A stretch of 14,121 bases of DNA from an uncultured Clostridium sp. (lineage in GTDB: Bacteria > Bacillota_A > Clostridia > TANB77 > CAG-508), in the NCBI GenBank assembly GCA_951800935.1, contig CATOLW010000009.1:1-14121 (forward strand). Reading direction: 5' to 3'. A program made the translations under genes and the position numbers. The notes beneath the pieces were generated by a model. The model had not been told where the DNA came from. It saw only the letters and a program-made list of their open reading frames with translations, and made no database searches. The stretch's first letter is position 1. Each line of letters starts with the position of its first letter. Shown here in pieces: positions 1 to 8,105 of the stretch.

Positions 1-312
1 GTATTTTCGGGAGAGGAAGCTTTAAAAGAAGCAAAAGTATTATCAGGAGGAGAAAAAGTAAAATGTGTGTTATCTAAAATGATGTTATCAGGAGCAAACT
101 TCCTAATATTTGATGAACCAACCAACCATCTAGATATGGAAAGTATTACATCAGTCAACGAAGGAATGAAAAAATTTGTAGGAAATATTTTATTTACATC
201 TCATGACCACGAACTAACACAAACCGTAGCCAATCGAATTATTGATATCAAAGAAAAAGGAAAGATAATCGATAGAGAAGTAACTTACAATGAATACCTA
301 GGAATTGAATAA
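1..312 (+). CDS. ABC-F family ATPase, C-terminal fragment (5' end outside window)
   Basis: The reading frame is open from base 1 and ends at TAA 310-312, so only the last 103 codons are present. They hold the ABC signature LSGGEK (residues 15-20 of the fragment), Walker B with the ABC-F hallmark FLIFDEPTNHLD, and the H-loop TSHDHE. The run MESITSVNEG after Walker B resembles the YkpA/YbiT branch of ABC-F. ABC-F proteins are soluble ATPases with two nucleotide-binding domains and no membrane domain; those studied act on the ribosome. The Walker A and linker regions lie upstream, so the subfamily is not certain. The only CGG triplet (8-10) is out of frame and causes no problem. The stop codon touches the REP-like repeat that begins at 312. 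Confidence 0.9.
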   Translation, partial: VFSGEEALKEAKVLSGGEKVKCVLSKMMLSGANFLIFDEPTNHLDMESITSVNEGMKKFVGNILFTSHDHELTQTVANRIIDIKEKGKIIDREVTYNEYLGIE

Positions 313-340
313 TGATTTTGGGGACGGAGGAAAAAATCAT
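312..340 (+). repeat. REP-like palindromic repeat, copy 1
   Basis: This 29-bp unit has self-complementary arms ATGATTTT (312-319) and AAAATCAT (333-340) around the core GGGGACGGAGG (320-330). Its exact reverse complement is at 1751-1779, and near-identical sequence recurs at 14060. It starts on the last base of the ABC-F stop codon and lies upstream of the dCMP deaminase ribosome site. A RAYT gene within 700 bp fits a REP element mobilised by that enzyme. It could also act as a weak hairpin in the transcript. Confidence 0.85.
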
Positions 341-410
341 GATGTGTTCATTGACAGCGTCTATTTTAAAATGGAACAATAGTCGAAATAGCCCTAAGGA
401 GGATTAAAAA

Positions 411-882
411 ATGGCAAGAGTTGATAAAATTAATTATTATTTAAACATTGCAGAAACAGTAGCTGAGAGAGGAACCTGTCTTAGAAACAACTATGGAAGC
501 ATCATTGTGAAAAACGATGAAATCATATCAACTGGGTATTCAGGAGCACCACGAGGTAGAAAAAATTGTTTAGACTTAGGGTATTGTGTAAAAAGTGATA
601 TGCCAAGTGGAAAAGGGTATGATAAATGTAGGTCAGTACATAGTGAACAAAATGCTATGCTTAGTGCGGCAAGAAAAGACATGATAGGGGCAACTTTGTA
701 TATGGTTGGCATTAATAAAAGAAACGACGAATATGTAAAAGACAATTGGCCATGTACTTTTTGTAAAAGAATGCTAATTAATAGTCGGAATCAAAGAAGT
801 TGTGATGAGAGACACTAAGACAGACTATCGAATTGAACAAGTGCAAGATTGGATTCAAGAAGATGATTCGTTAAAGTACTAA
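411..882 (+). CDS. dCMP deaminase family protein, read through a +1 shift at CGG
   Basis: Predicted zinc-dependent deoxycytidylate deaminase, which converts dCMP to dUMP for thymidylate synthesis. AAGGAGG at 396-402 lies 8 nt before the ATG. Zinc-site motifs are visible: H77-S-E79 (in VHSEQNA; E79 would be the proton shuttle) and P114-C115-T-F-C118. In the starting frame the protein would stop at 818 after 135 aa, with an unrelated tail following S125. If the in-frame CGG at 786-788 is skipped by one base, the frame continues as INS-G-IKEVVMRDTKTDYRI to TAA 880-882, giving 156 aa. Members of this family usually have Asn-Ala-Gly-Ile here, so glycine fits the shifted reading. The frame shows no other damage. 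It may be ComEB-like rather than a dedicated dCMP deaminase. A RAYT gene follows 121 bp downstream. Confidence 0.87.
786..789 (+). other. CGGA +1 frameshift or quadruplet site in dCMP deaminase
   Basis: CGG is codon 126 in the starting frame, preceded by AGT. Homology resumes one base later with ATC at 790. Skipping the C gives GGA (Gly), matching the conserved INxGI stretch. Re-pairing of the upstream AGT-decoding tRNA on GTC is not plausible, so simple P-site slippage does not explain it. An extra sequenced base is the alternative. Confidence 0.7.
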
Positions 883-1003
883 TTATGATTTTTAGAATGG
901 AAGTCAAAAAATAAGAACAAATTAATAGAAAAATTGACAAATAAAAGAATATTTTAAGTAGAAAAAAAGGGGCAAAGTAAAATTTAGAAAGCGAGTGATT
1001 GAT

Positions 1004-1744
1004 ATGGCAAGAGTAGCCAGAGAACATCTTTGTACCTCTTTTTTTCATGTAATGGTGCAAGGAATTAATAAAGAATTTATATTCAAAAATGATAAATATA
1101 TAAATCGATATTTGCAATTAATTCAGAAAAATTTAAAGGAAGAAGATCTTAAAATAATTGCATTTTGTATTATGCATAATCATGCACATCTATTAATTCA
1201 GGCGGAAAACATAGAGAATTTATCAAACTATATGAGGAAATTAAATAGTATGTATGCTCAATATTACAATTATATGGAAAACGGAAGAGTTGGCTATGTA
1301 TTTCGTGATCGCTATAAAAGTGAACCAATAACAGATAAAAGACAATTAATGCAATGCATTAAATATATTCATCAAAACCCAGTAAAAGCTGATATCGTAA
1401 AACAAATAGAGGAATATCAATATTCTTCTTATCAGCTATACCAAAATGGAGAAATTAAAAAATATGGAATTTTTACTCAAGAAGAGATTGCATCAATTTG
1501 TAATAGAGATAAACCATGTGAAGATGAATTTTTAGATATAGATATTAACATGGAAAAGAAAATTGATACTAGTATTTCAGAATTTGTTGAAAAAGAAAAG
1601 ATAAAAGTATTTGAAATATTTGAAAAAGATGATATACTAAAGAAGCTAATAAAATATCTTAAAAAGACGAAAAAAATAAGATATACAGATATAATGAAAA
1701 GATTAGATATAACAAAGGGAACAATGGAAAGACTGAAAAAGTAG
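1004..1744 (+). CDS. REP-associated tyrosine transposase (RAYT, IS200-like Y1 fold)
   Basis: A 246-aa Y1-transposase-fold protein predicted to nick and move REP palindromes as single strands. Residues 58-62 are HNHAH, giving the metal-binding HUH pair H60 and H62. YVFRDRYKSEPI (98-109) and YIHQNPVKA (121-129) are typical RAYT stretches, and Y121 is the likely nucleophile. A basic, helix-turn-helix-like C-terminus ends in TKGTMERLKK. I chose ATG 1004 because MARVARE matches the usual RAYT start; GTG 995 would add three residues. The ribosome site is weak (GAG 993-995). TTGACA at 934 is a possible -35 box without a good -10. The gene is intact, has no in-frame CGG, and ends 6 bp before REP copy 2. 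Family membership is well supported; activity is inferred. Confidence 0.92.
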   Translation: MARVAREHLCTSFFHVMVQGINKEFIFKNDKYINRYLQLIQKNLKEEDLKIIAFCIMHNHAHLLIQAENIENLSNYMRKLNSMYAQYYNYMENGRVGYVFRDRYKSEPITDKRQLMQCIKYIHQNPVKADIVKQIEEYQYSSYQLYQNGEIKKYGIFTQEEIASICNRDKPCEDEFLDIDINMEKKIDTSISEFVEKEKIKVFEIFEKDDILKKLIKYLKKTKKIRYTDIMKRLDITKGTMERLKK

Positions 1745-1750
1745 AGCATC

Positions 1751-1779
1751 ATGATTTTTTCCTCCGTCCCCAAAATCAT
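1751..1779 (-). repeat. REP-like palindromic repeat, copy 2 (inverted)
   Basis: Exact reverse complement of 312-340, 29 of 29 bases. It lies 6 bp after the RAYT stop and 28 bp before the tex start, within the tex leader and clear of its ribosome site (1791-1800). With copy 1 it brackets a 1.4-kb block holding the dCMP deaminase and RAYT genes. I see no convincing target-site duplication outside the pair. Confidence 0.87.
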
Positions 1780-1807
1780 TAAAATCAAAAAGAAGGGAAG
1801 TAAAATA

Positions 1808-3992
1808 ATGGACAAAATTATTAAAACAATTGCAGAAGAGTTAAATATTAAACCATCACAAGTAGAAAATACAGTTAAATTAATTGATGAAGGAAATACC
1901 ATTCCTTTTATTGCCAGATATCGTAAAGAAGTAACAGGAGGGCTATCAGACGAAATATTAAGGGATTTAGGGGATAGATTAAATTATTTAAGAAACTTGG
2001 AACAAAGAAAAGAAGAAGTGATAAAATCAATTGAAGAGCAAGGAAAACTAACGGATGAAATTTTACAAGCAGTAGCCATTGCAAAGACACTAGCCGAAGT
2101 AGAAGATATTTATAGACCATATAAACAAAAGAAAAAAACAAGGGCAACTGTGGCAAAAGCAAAGGGATTAGAGCCATTGGCTAAAATTATTATCGAACAG
2201 AAAGAAACTAAGAAAATAGAAGAAATAGCAAAAGAATATATTAATATAGATACTCTATCAGAAGAAGACAAAAAGAACAAAGATAAGGTAGTAAACACAG
2301 CAGAAGAAGCAATTCAAGGAGCCTTAGATATTCTTGCAGAAGACATTTCTGACAATGCCAAATACAGAAAAGAAATCAAAAGACAATGCTATCGAGAAGC
2401 GGTAATTGAAACAAAAGCAGCTAAGGAAGAAGAAAAATCAAACTATGAAATGTACTATGAATACAGCGAAGCCATTAAATATATACCAAGCCATAGAATT
2501 TTAGCTATTAATCGTGGAGAAAAAGAAGAATTTTTAAAAGTAAAAATACGGAAAACCAGAAGAGAAAATCTTAGCCTACATAGAAAGAGATATCTTAAAA
2601 GGCGAAACTCAATTTACCGAAATGTTAAAAACAACTATTTTAGACAGTTTTAAAAGATTAATTGAACCATCGATTGAAAGAGAAATTCGTAGTGATTTGA
2701 CAGAAAAAGCAGAAGAAAAAGCCATCAAAGTATTTGGTCAAAATTCAAAACAATTATTATTAGGAGCACCAATCAAAGGAAAAACCGTTATGGGATTTGA
2801 CCCAGCCTATAGAACAGGCTGTAAAATAGCAGTTATTGATGAAACGGGAAAAGTGTTAGATTATACAACTGTCTATCCAACAGAACCACAAAATGACATA
2901 GAAGGTGCTAAAAAAGAGCTTTTAAAATTAATTGAAAAAGATAAAATCGACATGATTGCGATTGGAAATGGAACAGCATCTAGAGAATCGGAAATGTTTG
3001 TAGCAGATATGATAAAAGAAGCATCAAGACCAGTTCACTATGTGATTGTTAGTGAAGCAGGAGCATCTGTTTATTCAGCTTCTAAACTGGCAACCGAAGA
3101 ATATCCAGACATTAATGTATCAATCAGAGGAGCCATTTCCATTGCAAGAAGATTGCAAGATCCATTAGCAGAACTTGTAAAAATAGACCCAAAAGCAATT
3201 GGAGTAGGGCAATATCAACACGATGTCAATCAAAAAAGATTAGCTGAAAGCTTAACAGGCGTAGTAGAAGACAGTGTTAACAAAGTAGGTGTTGATGTTA
3301 ACACTGCTACACCATCTTTATTATCTTATGTTTCTGGAATCAACAATTCGATTGCCAAAAATATTGTAAAATATAGAGATGAAAACGGAAAGTTAAAAAA
3401 TAGAAAACAATTATTGAAAGTACCAAAGCTTGGAAAAGTTGCTTTTGAGCAATGTGCTGGTTTCCTAAGAATATTAGATGGAGACAATCCTTTAGAAATC
3501 ACAGCAGTTCACCCGGAAAGCTATGAAGCAACTGAAAAATTATTAGCAAACCTAGGATTTGATAAGCAAGATTTAAAAGACAAAGAAAAATTAGAAGACC
3601 TAAGAAAGAAACTAAAAAGCGTAAATGTAGCTGATATGACAAAAGAATTAGACTTAGGAGAAATGACACTAACAGACATCATCGATGAATTATCAAAGCC
3701 AGGAAGAGACCCACGTGAAGACATGCCAAAACCAATCTTAAGAAGTGATGTTTTAAAACTAGAAGACTTAAGGGAAGGAATGGTATTGAGTGGAACGGTA
3801 AGAAATGTAATTGATTTTGGAGCTTTTGTCGACATTGGAGTAAAACACGATGGATTAGTACATATTTCTGAAATGAGCGACAAATTTGTAAAAAATCCAT
3901 CTGAAATTGTATCAGTTGGAGATGTTGTAAAAGTAAAAGTTATCAAAATAGACCAAGAAAGACAAAAAGTGGGACTTTCTATGAAAGTATAA
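1808..3992 (+). CDS. tex: Tex family RNA-binding transcription accessory protein, read through a +1 shift at CGG
   Basis: Tex is a conserved cytoplasmic nucleic-acid-binding protein. ATG 1808 follows AGAAGGGAAG (1791-1800); the ATG-like start at 1751 lies inside the REP and is rejected. Order of parts in the 727-aa shifted reading: helical Tex N-domain including NTIPFIARYRKEVTGGL; YqgF-like RNase H fold beginning near residue 325 (VMGFDPAYRTGCKIAVID); helix-hairpin-helix region near 497-560 (ATPSLLSYVSGI, then VPKLGKVAFEQCAGFLRI); S1 domain near 647-727. The starting frame ends at 2653 and the second half begins in another frame. The switch falls at codon 248, CGG 2549-2551, after which PEEKILAYIEREILKGE continues Tex homology. 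A housekeeping gene open on both sides of a single break argues against decay. A terminator follows directly. Confidence 0.9.
2549..2552 (+). other. CGGA +1 frameshift or quadruplet site in tex
   Basis: In-frame CGG (codon 248) is preceded by ATA and followed, one base later, by AAA at 2553 in the frame that carries the rest of Tex. C-skipping gives LKVKI-G-KPEEK; reading CGG as Arg and skipping the A gives LKVKI-R-KPEEK. The family does not clearly choose between them here. Seven other sense-strand CGG triplets in tex (2052, 2400, 2845, 2989, 3386, 3514, 3796) are out of frame and need no shift. Confidence 0.68.
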
Positions 3993-3996
3993 AAAT

Positions 3997-4038
3997 AAAA
4001 AAGGACAATTGAGAAACATTCCCAATTGTTCTTTTTTT
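3997..4038. terminator. Bidirectional intrinsic terminator between tex and the HD-GYP regulator
   Basis: A 15-bp stem pairs 3997-4011 (AAAAAAGGACAATTG) with 4023-4037 (CAATTGTTCTTTTTT), with one G-T wobble and an 11-nt loop. A T-run at 4032-4038 serves tex on the plus strand, and the A-run at 3997-4002 serves the opposite strand. The stop codon of the convergent regulator (4037-4039) overlaps the end of the stem. Confidence 0.88.
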
Positions 4039-5077
4039 ATTTATATTTTTCTTGAATCGCTTTAATGTCATCAAAATGATTTCTTAAAATATCTAAAAAT
4101 ATGGTGGTAAGTTCTGGATCAAATTGTGTACCTTGGCATTTTTCAAACTCTGCAATAACGGTATCAATTGGTAAAGAATCACGATAAGTTCTACGTGAAG
4201 TCATAGCATCAAAACTATCAGCAATAGCAGCAATTCTTGCGAAATAAGGAATATCTTCACCTTTTAATTGACTTGGATAACCACATCCATCATATTTTTC
4301 ATGATGATGCTTAACAATTGGAATAATATTTTGAAAAATACTGGCACTAGATAAAATGTGAGCACCAATTGATGGGTGATTTTTTATTTCAGAATATTCA
4401 TCATCGGTTAACTTAGATTCTTTTAGTAAAATACTATCAGGAACTCCGATTTTTCCAATATCATGGAATAATCCTCCAATTTTTAGGATTTTCAAATCTT
4501 CTTGTGATAAATTAAGATATTTACCAATTAAAACAGAATACTCAGAAACACGATCAGAATGGCCTCGTGTGTAAGTATCTTTTGCTTCTACCGTATAGCG
4601 AAGCGTTTGAATACTTTCTAAATAAGCTTTTTCTAATTGTTCGTTTATTTTCTTAATTTCATTCATTTGAGCAATCGATTTAATACCAGATTCAATCAAT
4701 AAAAGCAATTGATCAAACTTATCACTTTTTTCGCAATAACCTTGAATATCTAATCTTCGAATTGTTTCCAATGGAGGAGCCAAATCTTTATGACCTGTTA
4801 ATAATAAAATATATAATTCTTTATTAAATTTTCTAATTTCTTCTACTACTTGGTCTCCGTGAAAAGGTGTCATAATAAAGTCTAAAACCATTAAATCAAA
4901 ATGTTCTGTTTTAACTCTTTCGATGGCTTCTTGTGGATTGGTTACACCAGTAAATTCATAGCCAGACCTTTTTAAAAAGATAGACAAAGAGTCAATAATT
5001 CCTTCTTCGTCATCAACTGCTATGATTTTGTAGTTTCGATTTTCGCTGTTTTCTGTGTTTTGAAATCCTTTTCTCAT
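4037..5077 (-). CDS. Response regulator with REC and HD-GYP domains (RpfG-like)
   Basis: 346 aa. The N-terminal receiver domain (about 16-130) has acidic pocket D22-D23-E24, phosphoacceptor D66 in LMVLDFIM, T94 and K117. A helical linker (about 135-160) leads to an HD-GYP domain (about 160-346) with GHSDRVSEYS, H205-D206 in LFHDIGKIG, HHHE at 257-260 and DGCGYP at 263-268. HD-GYP proteins with these residues are metal-dependent phosphodiesterases that degrade cyclic di-GMP, so this is probably a phosphorylation-controlled enzyme rather than a DNA-binding regulator. The ribosome site AAAGGG is about 13 nt from the ATG, which is long, and it abuts a 16-bp palindrome. No kinase is adjacent; the nearest is at 6088-8091 on the same strand. 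All three sense CGG triplets are out of frame. Confidence 0.93.
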   Translation of the reverse strand: MRKGFQNTENSENRNYKIIAVDDEEGIIDSLSIFLKRSGYEFTGVTNPQEAIERVKTEHFDLMVLDFIMTPFHGDQVVEEIRKFNKELYILLLTGHKDLAPPLETIRRLDIQGYCEKSDKFDQLLLLIESGIKSIAQMNEIKKINEQLEKAYLESIQTLRYTVEAKDTYTRGHSDRVSEYSVLIGKYLNLSQEDLKILKIGGLFHDIGKIGVPDSILLKESKLTDDEYSEIKNHPSIGAHILSSASIFQNIIPIVKHHHEKYDGCGYPSQLKGEDIPYFARIAAIADSFDAMTSRRTYRDSLPIDTVIAEFEKCQGTQFDPELTTIFLDILRNHFDDIKAIQEKYK

Positions 5078-5093
5078 ATTTCTATTTCATCCC

Positions 5094-5109
5094 TTTCGTA
5101 CGTACGAAA
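5094..5109. promoter_or_regulatory. 16-bp perfect palindrome, candidate operator
   Basis: TTTCGTACGTACGAAA is perfectly self-complementary and contains three CG dinucleotides, striking in this AT-rich intergenic region. It lies between the predicted minus-strand promoter (5127-5155) and the HD-GYP start (5077), touching the ribosome site. A dimeric repressor bound here could block transcription or initiation complex formation. No regulator gene is adjacent, so the binder is unknown. Confidence 0.5.
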
Positions 5110-5126
5110 TTTATAGTATTTTCCAC

Positions 5127-5155
5127 ATTATATTAATAAAAAGGGGAAAATGCAA
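5127..5155 (-). promoter_or_regulatory. Predicted sigma-A promoter for the HD-GYP regulator
   Basis: On the minus strand, TTGCAT (5150-5155) and a perfect TATAAT (5127-5132) are separated by 17 bp. The expected start is near 5120, placing the palindrome about 10-25 nt into the transcript. Confidence 0.6.
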
Positions 5156-5200
5156 GAGTTTTTTAGAAAAATAATAATTTTATATTTTTTTTATACATTA

Positions 5201-5265
5201 TTGACAAAAACGACAAATGAGAAATATATATGTGTATTGACGTAATTTAAAAATGTTGATAAAAT
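5201..5265 (+). promoter_or_regulatory. Two candidate tandem promoters for the prepilin-like gene
   Basis: The downstream candidate has TTGACG (5237-5242), 17 bp, then TAAAAT (5260-5265). The upstream one has perfect TTGACA (5201-5206) and TATATA near 5225-5230 (18 bp). Both point to the gene at 5339. The rest of the 5078-5338 divergent intergenic region is AT-rich, with nothing else I recognise. Confidence 0.5.
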
Positions 5266-5338
5266 AACCTTAAATAAAATTTAAATGGTAACTTTAAGAA
5301 AATCCAAAAAATAAACTAAAGAAGGAGTAGAATTAAAA

Positions 5339-5998
5339 ATGAAAAAAGAACAAGGGATAACATTGATTGCACTTATAATAACCATAATCGTGTTATTAAT
5401 ATTAGCAGCAATTAGCATAGTAACCCTAACAGGAGAAAATGGAATTTTAACAAAAGCAAGTGAAGCAGAAAAAAGAACTGATATAACAGAAACAAAAGAA
5501 AAAATAAAATTAGAAATAATGGGAAATTACAATGAAAATAAAACAAAGTATACAAATTCAGATGTAATAAACGCAGTAGAGAAAATAACAGGAAAAGAAA
5601 TAACAGAAAACACAGCAACTGTGCAGAGTAAAAAAGGAAATGAGGTTGATATTTCAGATTTGTGGAGAGTTGCAAAAGAAATTCAGTTTACTTTAGAAGG
5701 AGTTTCACTTGTTGCTTATGAAGATGAAACATGGTATCAATGGGCAACTAGAAATCAAGAATTAATACAAAATACAACTTTTGGAGTTGATCCTGAAACA
5801 GGAATCTTACATGAGGTAAATGAAGCGACCACAGATAGTATTATAAAATTCATGTTTTCTGAATACCTTAAGGAGAGTGGAAGTATGGTAATTTGGGATG
5901 CATGGAATGATGTAAGGATGGATATTTGCATTGAAGGAGAAAGAATGCCAAGTCAGTTTGAAGATAAAATTTTGGAAAGAAATTATTTAGTGAGATAA
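5339..5998 (+). CDS. Type IV prepilin-like membrane-anchored protein with unrecognised C-terminal domain
   Basis: 219 aa, with GAAGGAG at 5321-5327 ahead of the ATG. Residues 1-31 form a class III prepilin signal: short basic MKKEQ, then G6 followed by a hydrophobic helix (ITLIALIITIIVLLILAAISI). The glutamate normally at mature position 5 is replaced by alanine, as in many clostridial proteins of this type. TLTGENGILTKASEAEKRT is the usual continuation of that family. From about residue 75 the sequence is acidic and soluble, with a Trp- and Asp-rich tail (MVIWDAWNDVRMDICIEGE), and I do not recognise it. No pilus assembly gene is near. It may be an orphan surface or minor pseudopilin-like protein. 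It has no CGG codon and looks intact. The gene is convergent with the histidine kinase. Confidence 0.75.
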   Translation: MKKEQGITLIALIITIIVLLILAAISIVTLTGENGILTKASEAEKRTDITETKEKIKLEIMGNYNENKTKYTNSDVINAVEKITGKEITENTATVQSKKGNEVDISDLWRVAKEIQFTLEGVSLVAYEDETWYQWATRNQELIQNTTFGVDPETGILHEVNEATTDSIIKFMFSEYLKESGSMVIWDAWNDVRMDICIEGERMPSQFEDKILERNYLVR

Positions 5999-6035
5999 TA
6001 GAAAAAAAGAAAGATATTTTTTGTACTTAAAAACA

Positions 6036-6065
6036 AGGGACGACGTTTTTTAAAACTTCGTCCCT
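6036..6065. terminator. Palindromic hairpin between convergent genes, possible terminator or diverged REP
   Basis: AGGGACGACGTTTT (6036-6049) pairs with AAAACTTCGTCCCT (6052-6065), giving a 14-bp stem with one mismatch and a 2-nt loop. It sits between the prepilin-like gene and the kinase, where a shared terminator is expected. Only the kinase side has T-rich sequence after the stem. The GGGACG block is shared with the core of the REP-like repeats, so it may be a diverged relative. Confidence 0.55.
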
Positions 6066-6087
6066 AAAATTATGACTAAAATTGTAA

Positions 6088-8091
6088 TTACAAAGGCAAA
6101 ACAATACTAAAGGTAGTACCTTCGCCTTCTCTAGATTCTACTGTCATATTACCATTAAAATGAGCACGAATTGTAGAATAAGACATATAAAGCCCAAGTC
6201 CAGTACCATTTTTACCTTTTGTTGTAATCATTTCTTTAAACAACTTATCTTTAACAGTTTTTGGTATTCCAGAACCATAGTCTTTAATAGAAATAATTAA
6301 GTTGTTATTTTCCTTTTTAACAATTAAATCTATGTTTTGTTCAGGAGTTCCATTATATGCTTGAATTGCGTTAGATATCATATTGTTAATAACTTGTACC
6401 AAGCTGTTAACATCTCCATGAATGACGGTATTTTCATCTGTTAGCATTTTAACATTTAAATAAATAATAGCATTTTTTAATTCATGTTTCATTAAAATAT
6501 TAACTCTTTTTAGTAATTCTCCAACTGTAAAAGAAATATCATTATCGGTTGATAATGTAACAGCTTGTCCTTTAACAGCAGTAATTACATCTGACATATA
6601 CTCAGTGTGAGTCTTGATTTTAGCAATCCAAGTAGACATGTCTTTTGCAATTTCGTGGTGGTCTTGTTCATTTACTTCTGCGTCACCAATCGAAGAATCA
6701 TATTCTCTTATTAAATCATTTAAACCTTCAGCAGCACCAGAAATTGACATGATTGGTGTTTTTAAGTTATGAGCAATTCCTCCAATTAATTGTCCTAAAG
6801 AAGCTAAACGCTCTTTTTCCATCAAACTTTCTTGATTATCATGGATTTGTTCAATATTATGCTTGGTTAAATCTTGTATTTTATTAAACTCAACAGTAAG
6901 TTCTCCAAGTTCGTCATTAGAGATAATTGGAATTTTTTTAAATTCAGCATTATTTTGGTTATTAATATCATTCAAACCATTTACAATCATTTTTATTTGG
7001 CTAGAAAGAGAAGAAGAGTAATACCAAACCAAGAAAGAAATAATACCAAATAAAACAATAAAGGTAGTAATAATATAAACTAAAGAATCGCCACCAGATA
7101 TAGGAAAATGGATTCCAACAATGAAGTCTTTACCATTTACATCAATATGTTTAATATACCCTTGTGTATTTACGGCATAATGTTCATAAACTCTTCCATC
7201 ATATTGATCTGATAACTCAAAAATATACTTTTGGAAGAAATCAGTTAAAGGTACACCATTTGAAGTAGTTATATTTTTGTTATCATCAATAATAAAATAA
7301 GAATCTGTATCATTGATAAAATTTAAATTCTGCATTTTTTCTGTTACTTCTATTTCACTATAAGAAGTATTTTCAAGGAAGAAATAGCTTAGTTCATTTT
7401 TGTAATATTGATAAATGTCATTACCTCTTACATTAATTAAACGTGAAAATGATACGATAACAGTAAAGAACAAACCAGCAATTAATAGAGGTAATAACAA
7501 TAACATCATATCATTGGCTAAGCCAGTATGCTTAGCAGATAAACGATTTTCTTTAAACGTTTTAATCAAAATAGATTTAAACAAATTTTTCGAAAACACA
7601 TAATTAATAGTAGAGTTAAAGGCAAATACAGATACCCATAAAACAGCAACTGTTATACCAGATGATTCTACTTCATGCTTTACCATTGGCATACCAAGAC
7701 CAATGGTAATAGCAATAAAAGGAATAATAATTTGTAACAAATAAAACTTAGTAGGAGCGGTCAAAAGAGTATTTCTTATTTCTTGTGTAGTAAATTTTGA
7801 GTTGGCAGCTCCAAATTTTTCCCAATTAGCAATTTTCTTAAATAGAAAAAAGCGTTGATAAAGAACAAATAAAGTAGTAATAAATAAATATAAAATACCA
7901 AACTGTTGGGTATAAGTAAGCCCTCCATAATCAATTTGAAATTGTGTATCAACGGTTCCTGGCGGATAATTTAAGATTTTATGCATGGTAGGGTATAAAA
8001 CTAAGGCACAAATGGAAAAAGTAATAATATAAGTTAAAATAACTTTTTGATAAGTATGCAGATTTAATATTTTTTTTGTTTTCTTTTGCAT
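6088..8091 (-). CDS. Membrane sensor histidine kinase, downstream gene of the NRPS operon
   Basis: 667 aa with six predicted membrane segments: about 15-37, 58-80, 113-136, 145-167, 192-216 and 336-358. Residues 217-335, between TM5 and TM6, should form an external sensor domain. A HAMP-like linker (about 359-415) leads to a phosphoacceptor helix with H441 in GGIAHNLKTP, then an ATPase domain with N574 (NNMISNAIQA), DYGSGIP (604-610) and GTGLGL (629-634). All kinase motifs are present. AGGAGG lies in the 14-bp gap after the NRPS stop, so the two genes are almost certainly co-transcribed. No response regulator is in the operon; the nearest candidate on this strand is the HD-GYP protein about 1 kb beyond. 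The ligand is unknown; the operon suggests the NRPS product or something related to it. No sense-strand CGG occurs. Confidence 0.93.
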   Translation of the reverse strand: MQKKTKKILNLHTYQKVILTYIITFSICALVLYPTMHKILNYPPGTVDTQFQIDYGGLTYTQQFGILYLFITTLFVLYQRFFLFKKIANWEKFGAANSKFTTQEIRNTLLTAPTKFYLLQIIIPFIAITIGLGMPMVKHEVESSGITVAVLWVSVFAFNSTINYVFSKNLFKSILIKTFKENRLSAKHTGLANDMMLLLLPLLIAGLFFTVIVSFSRLINVRGNDIYQYYKNELSYFFLENTSYSEIEVTEKMQNLNFINDTDSYFIIDDNKNITTSNGVPLTDFFQKYIFELSDQYDGRVYEHYAVNTQGYIKHIDVNGKDFIVGIHFPISGGDSLVYIITTFIVLFGIISFLVWYYSSSLSSQIKMIVNGLNDINNQNNAEFKKIPIISNDELGELTVEFNKIQDLTKHNIEQIHDNQESLMEKERLASLGQLIGGIAHNLKTPIMSISGAAEGLNDLIREYDSSIGDAEVNEQDHHEIAKDMSTWIAKIKTHTEYMSDVITAVKGQAVTLSTDNDISFTVGELLKRVNILMKHELKNAIIYLNVKMLTDENTVIHGDVNSLVQVINNMISNAIQAYNGTPEQNIDLIVKKENNNLIISIKDYGSGIPKTVKDKLFKEMITTKGKNGTGLGLYMSYSTIRAHFNGNMTVESREGEGTTFSIVLPL

Positions 8092-8105
8092 TAAAAGAAC
8101 CTCCT

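Noticed and set aside
883..1003. A gene or RNA between the deaminase and RAYT
   Set aside because: Only 121 AT-rich bases with a possible -35 box (TTGACA 934-939) and no convincing -10 or hairpin.
312..1779. Calling the bracketed block a composite transposon
   Set aside because: RAYT enzymes use single-strand REP hairpins rather than terminal inverted repeats, and no target duplication is visible. Kept as a hypothesis only.
1751..1807. Extended tex start at 1751
   Set aside because: It lies inside the REP repeat and lacks a ribosome site; ATG 1808 has AGAAGGGAAG 8 nt upstream and matches the family start.
3521..3946. Minus-strand open frames inside tex, and similar ones inside other genes (815-1117, 1477-1902, 5412-5675, 13062-13292)
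   Set aside because: They are antisense shadows with low-complexity hydrophobic sequence, no ribosome sites and no family resemblance.
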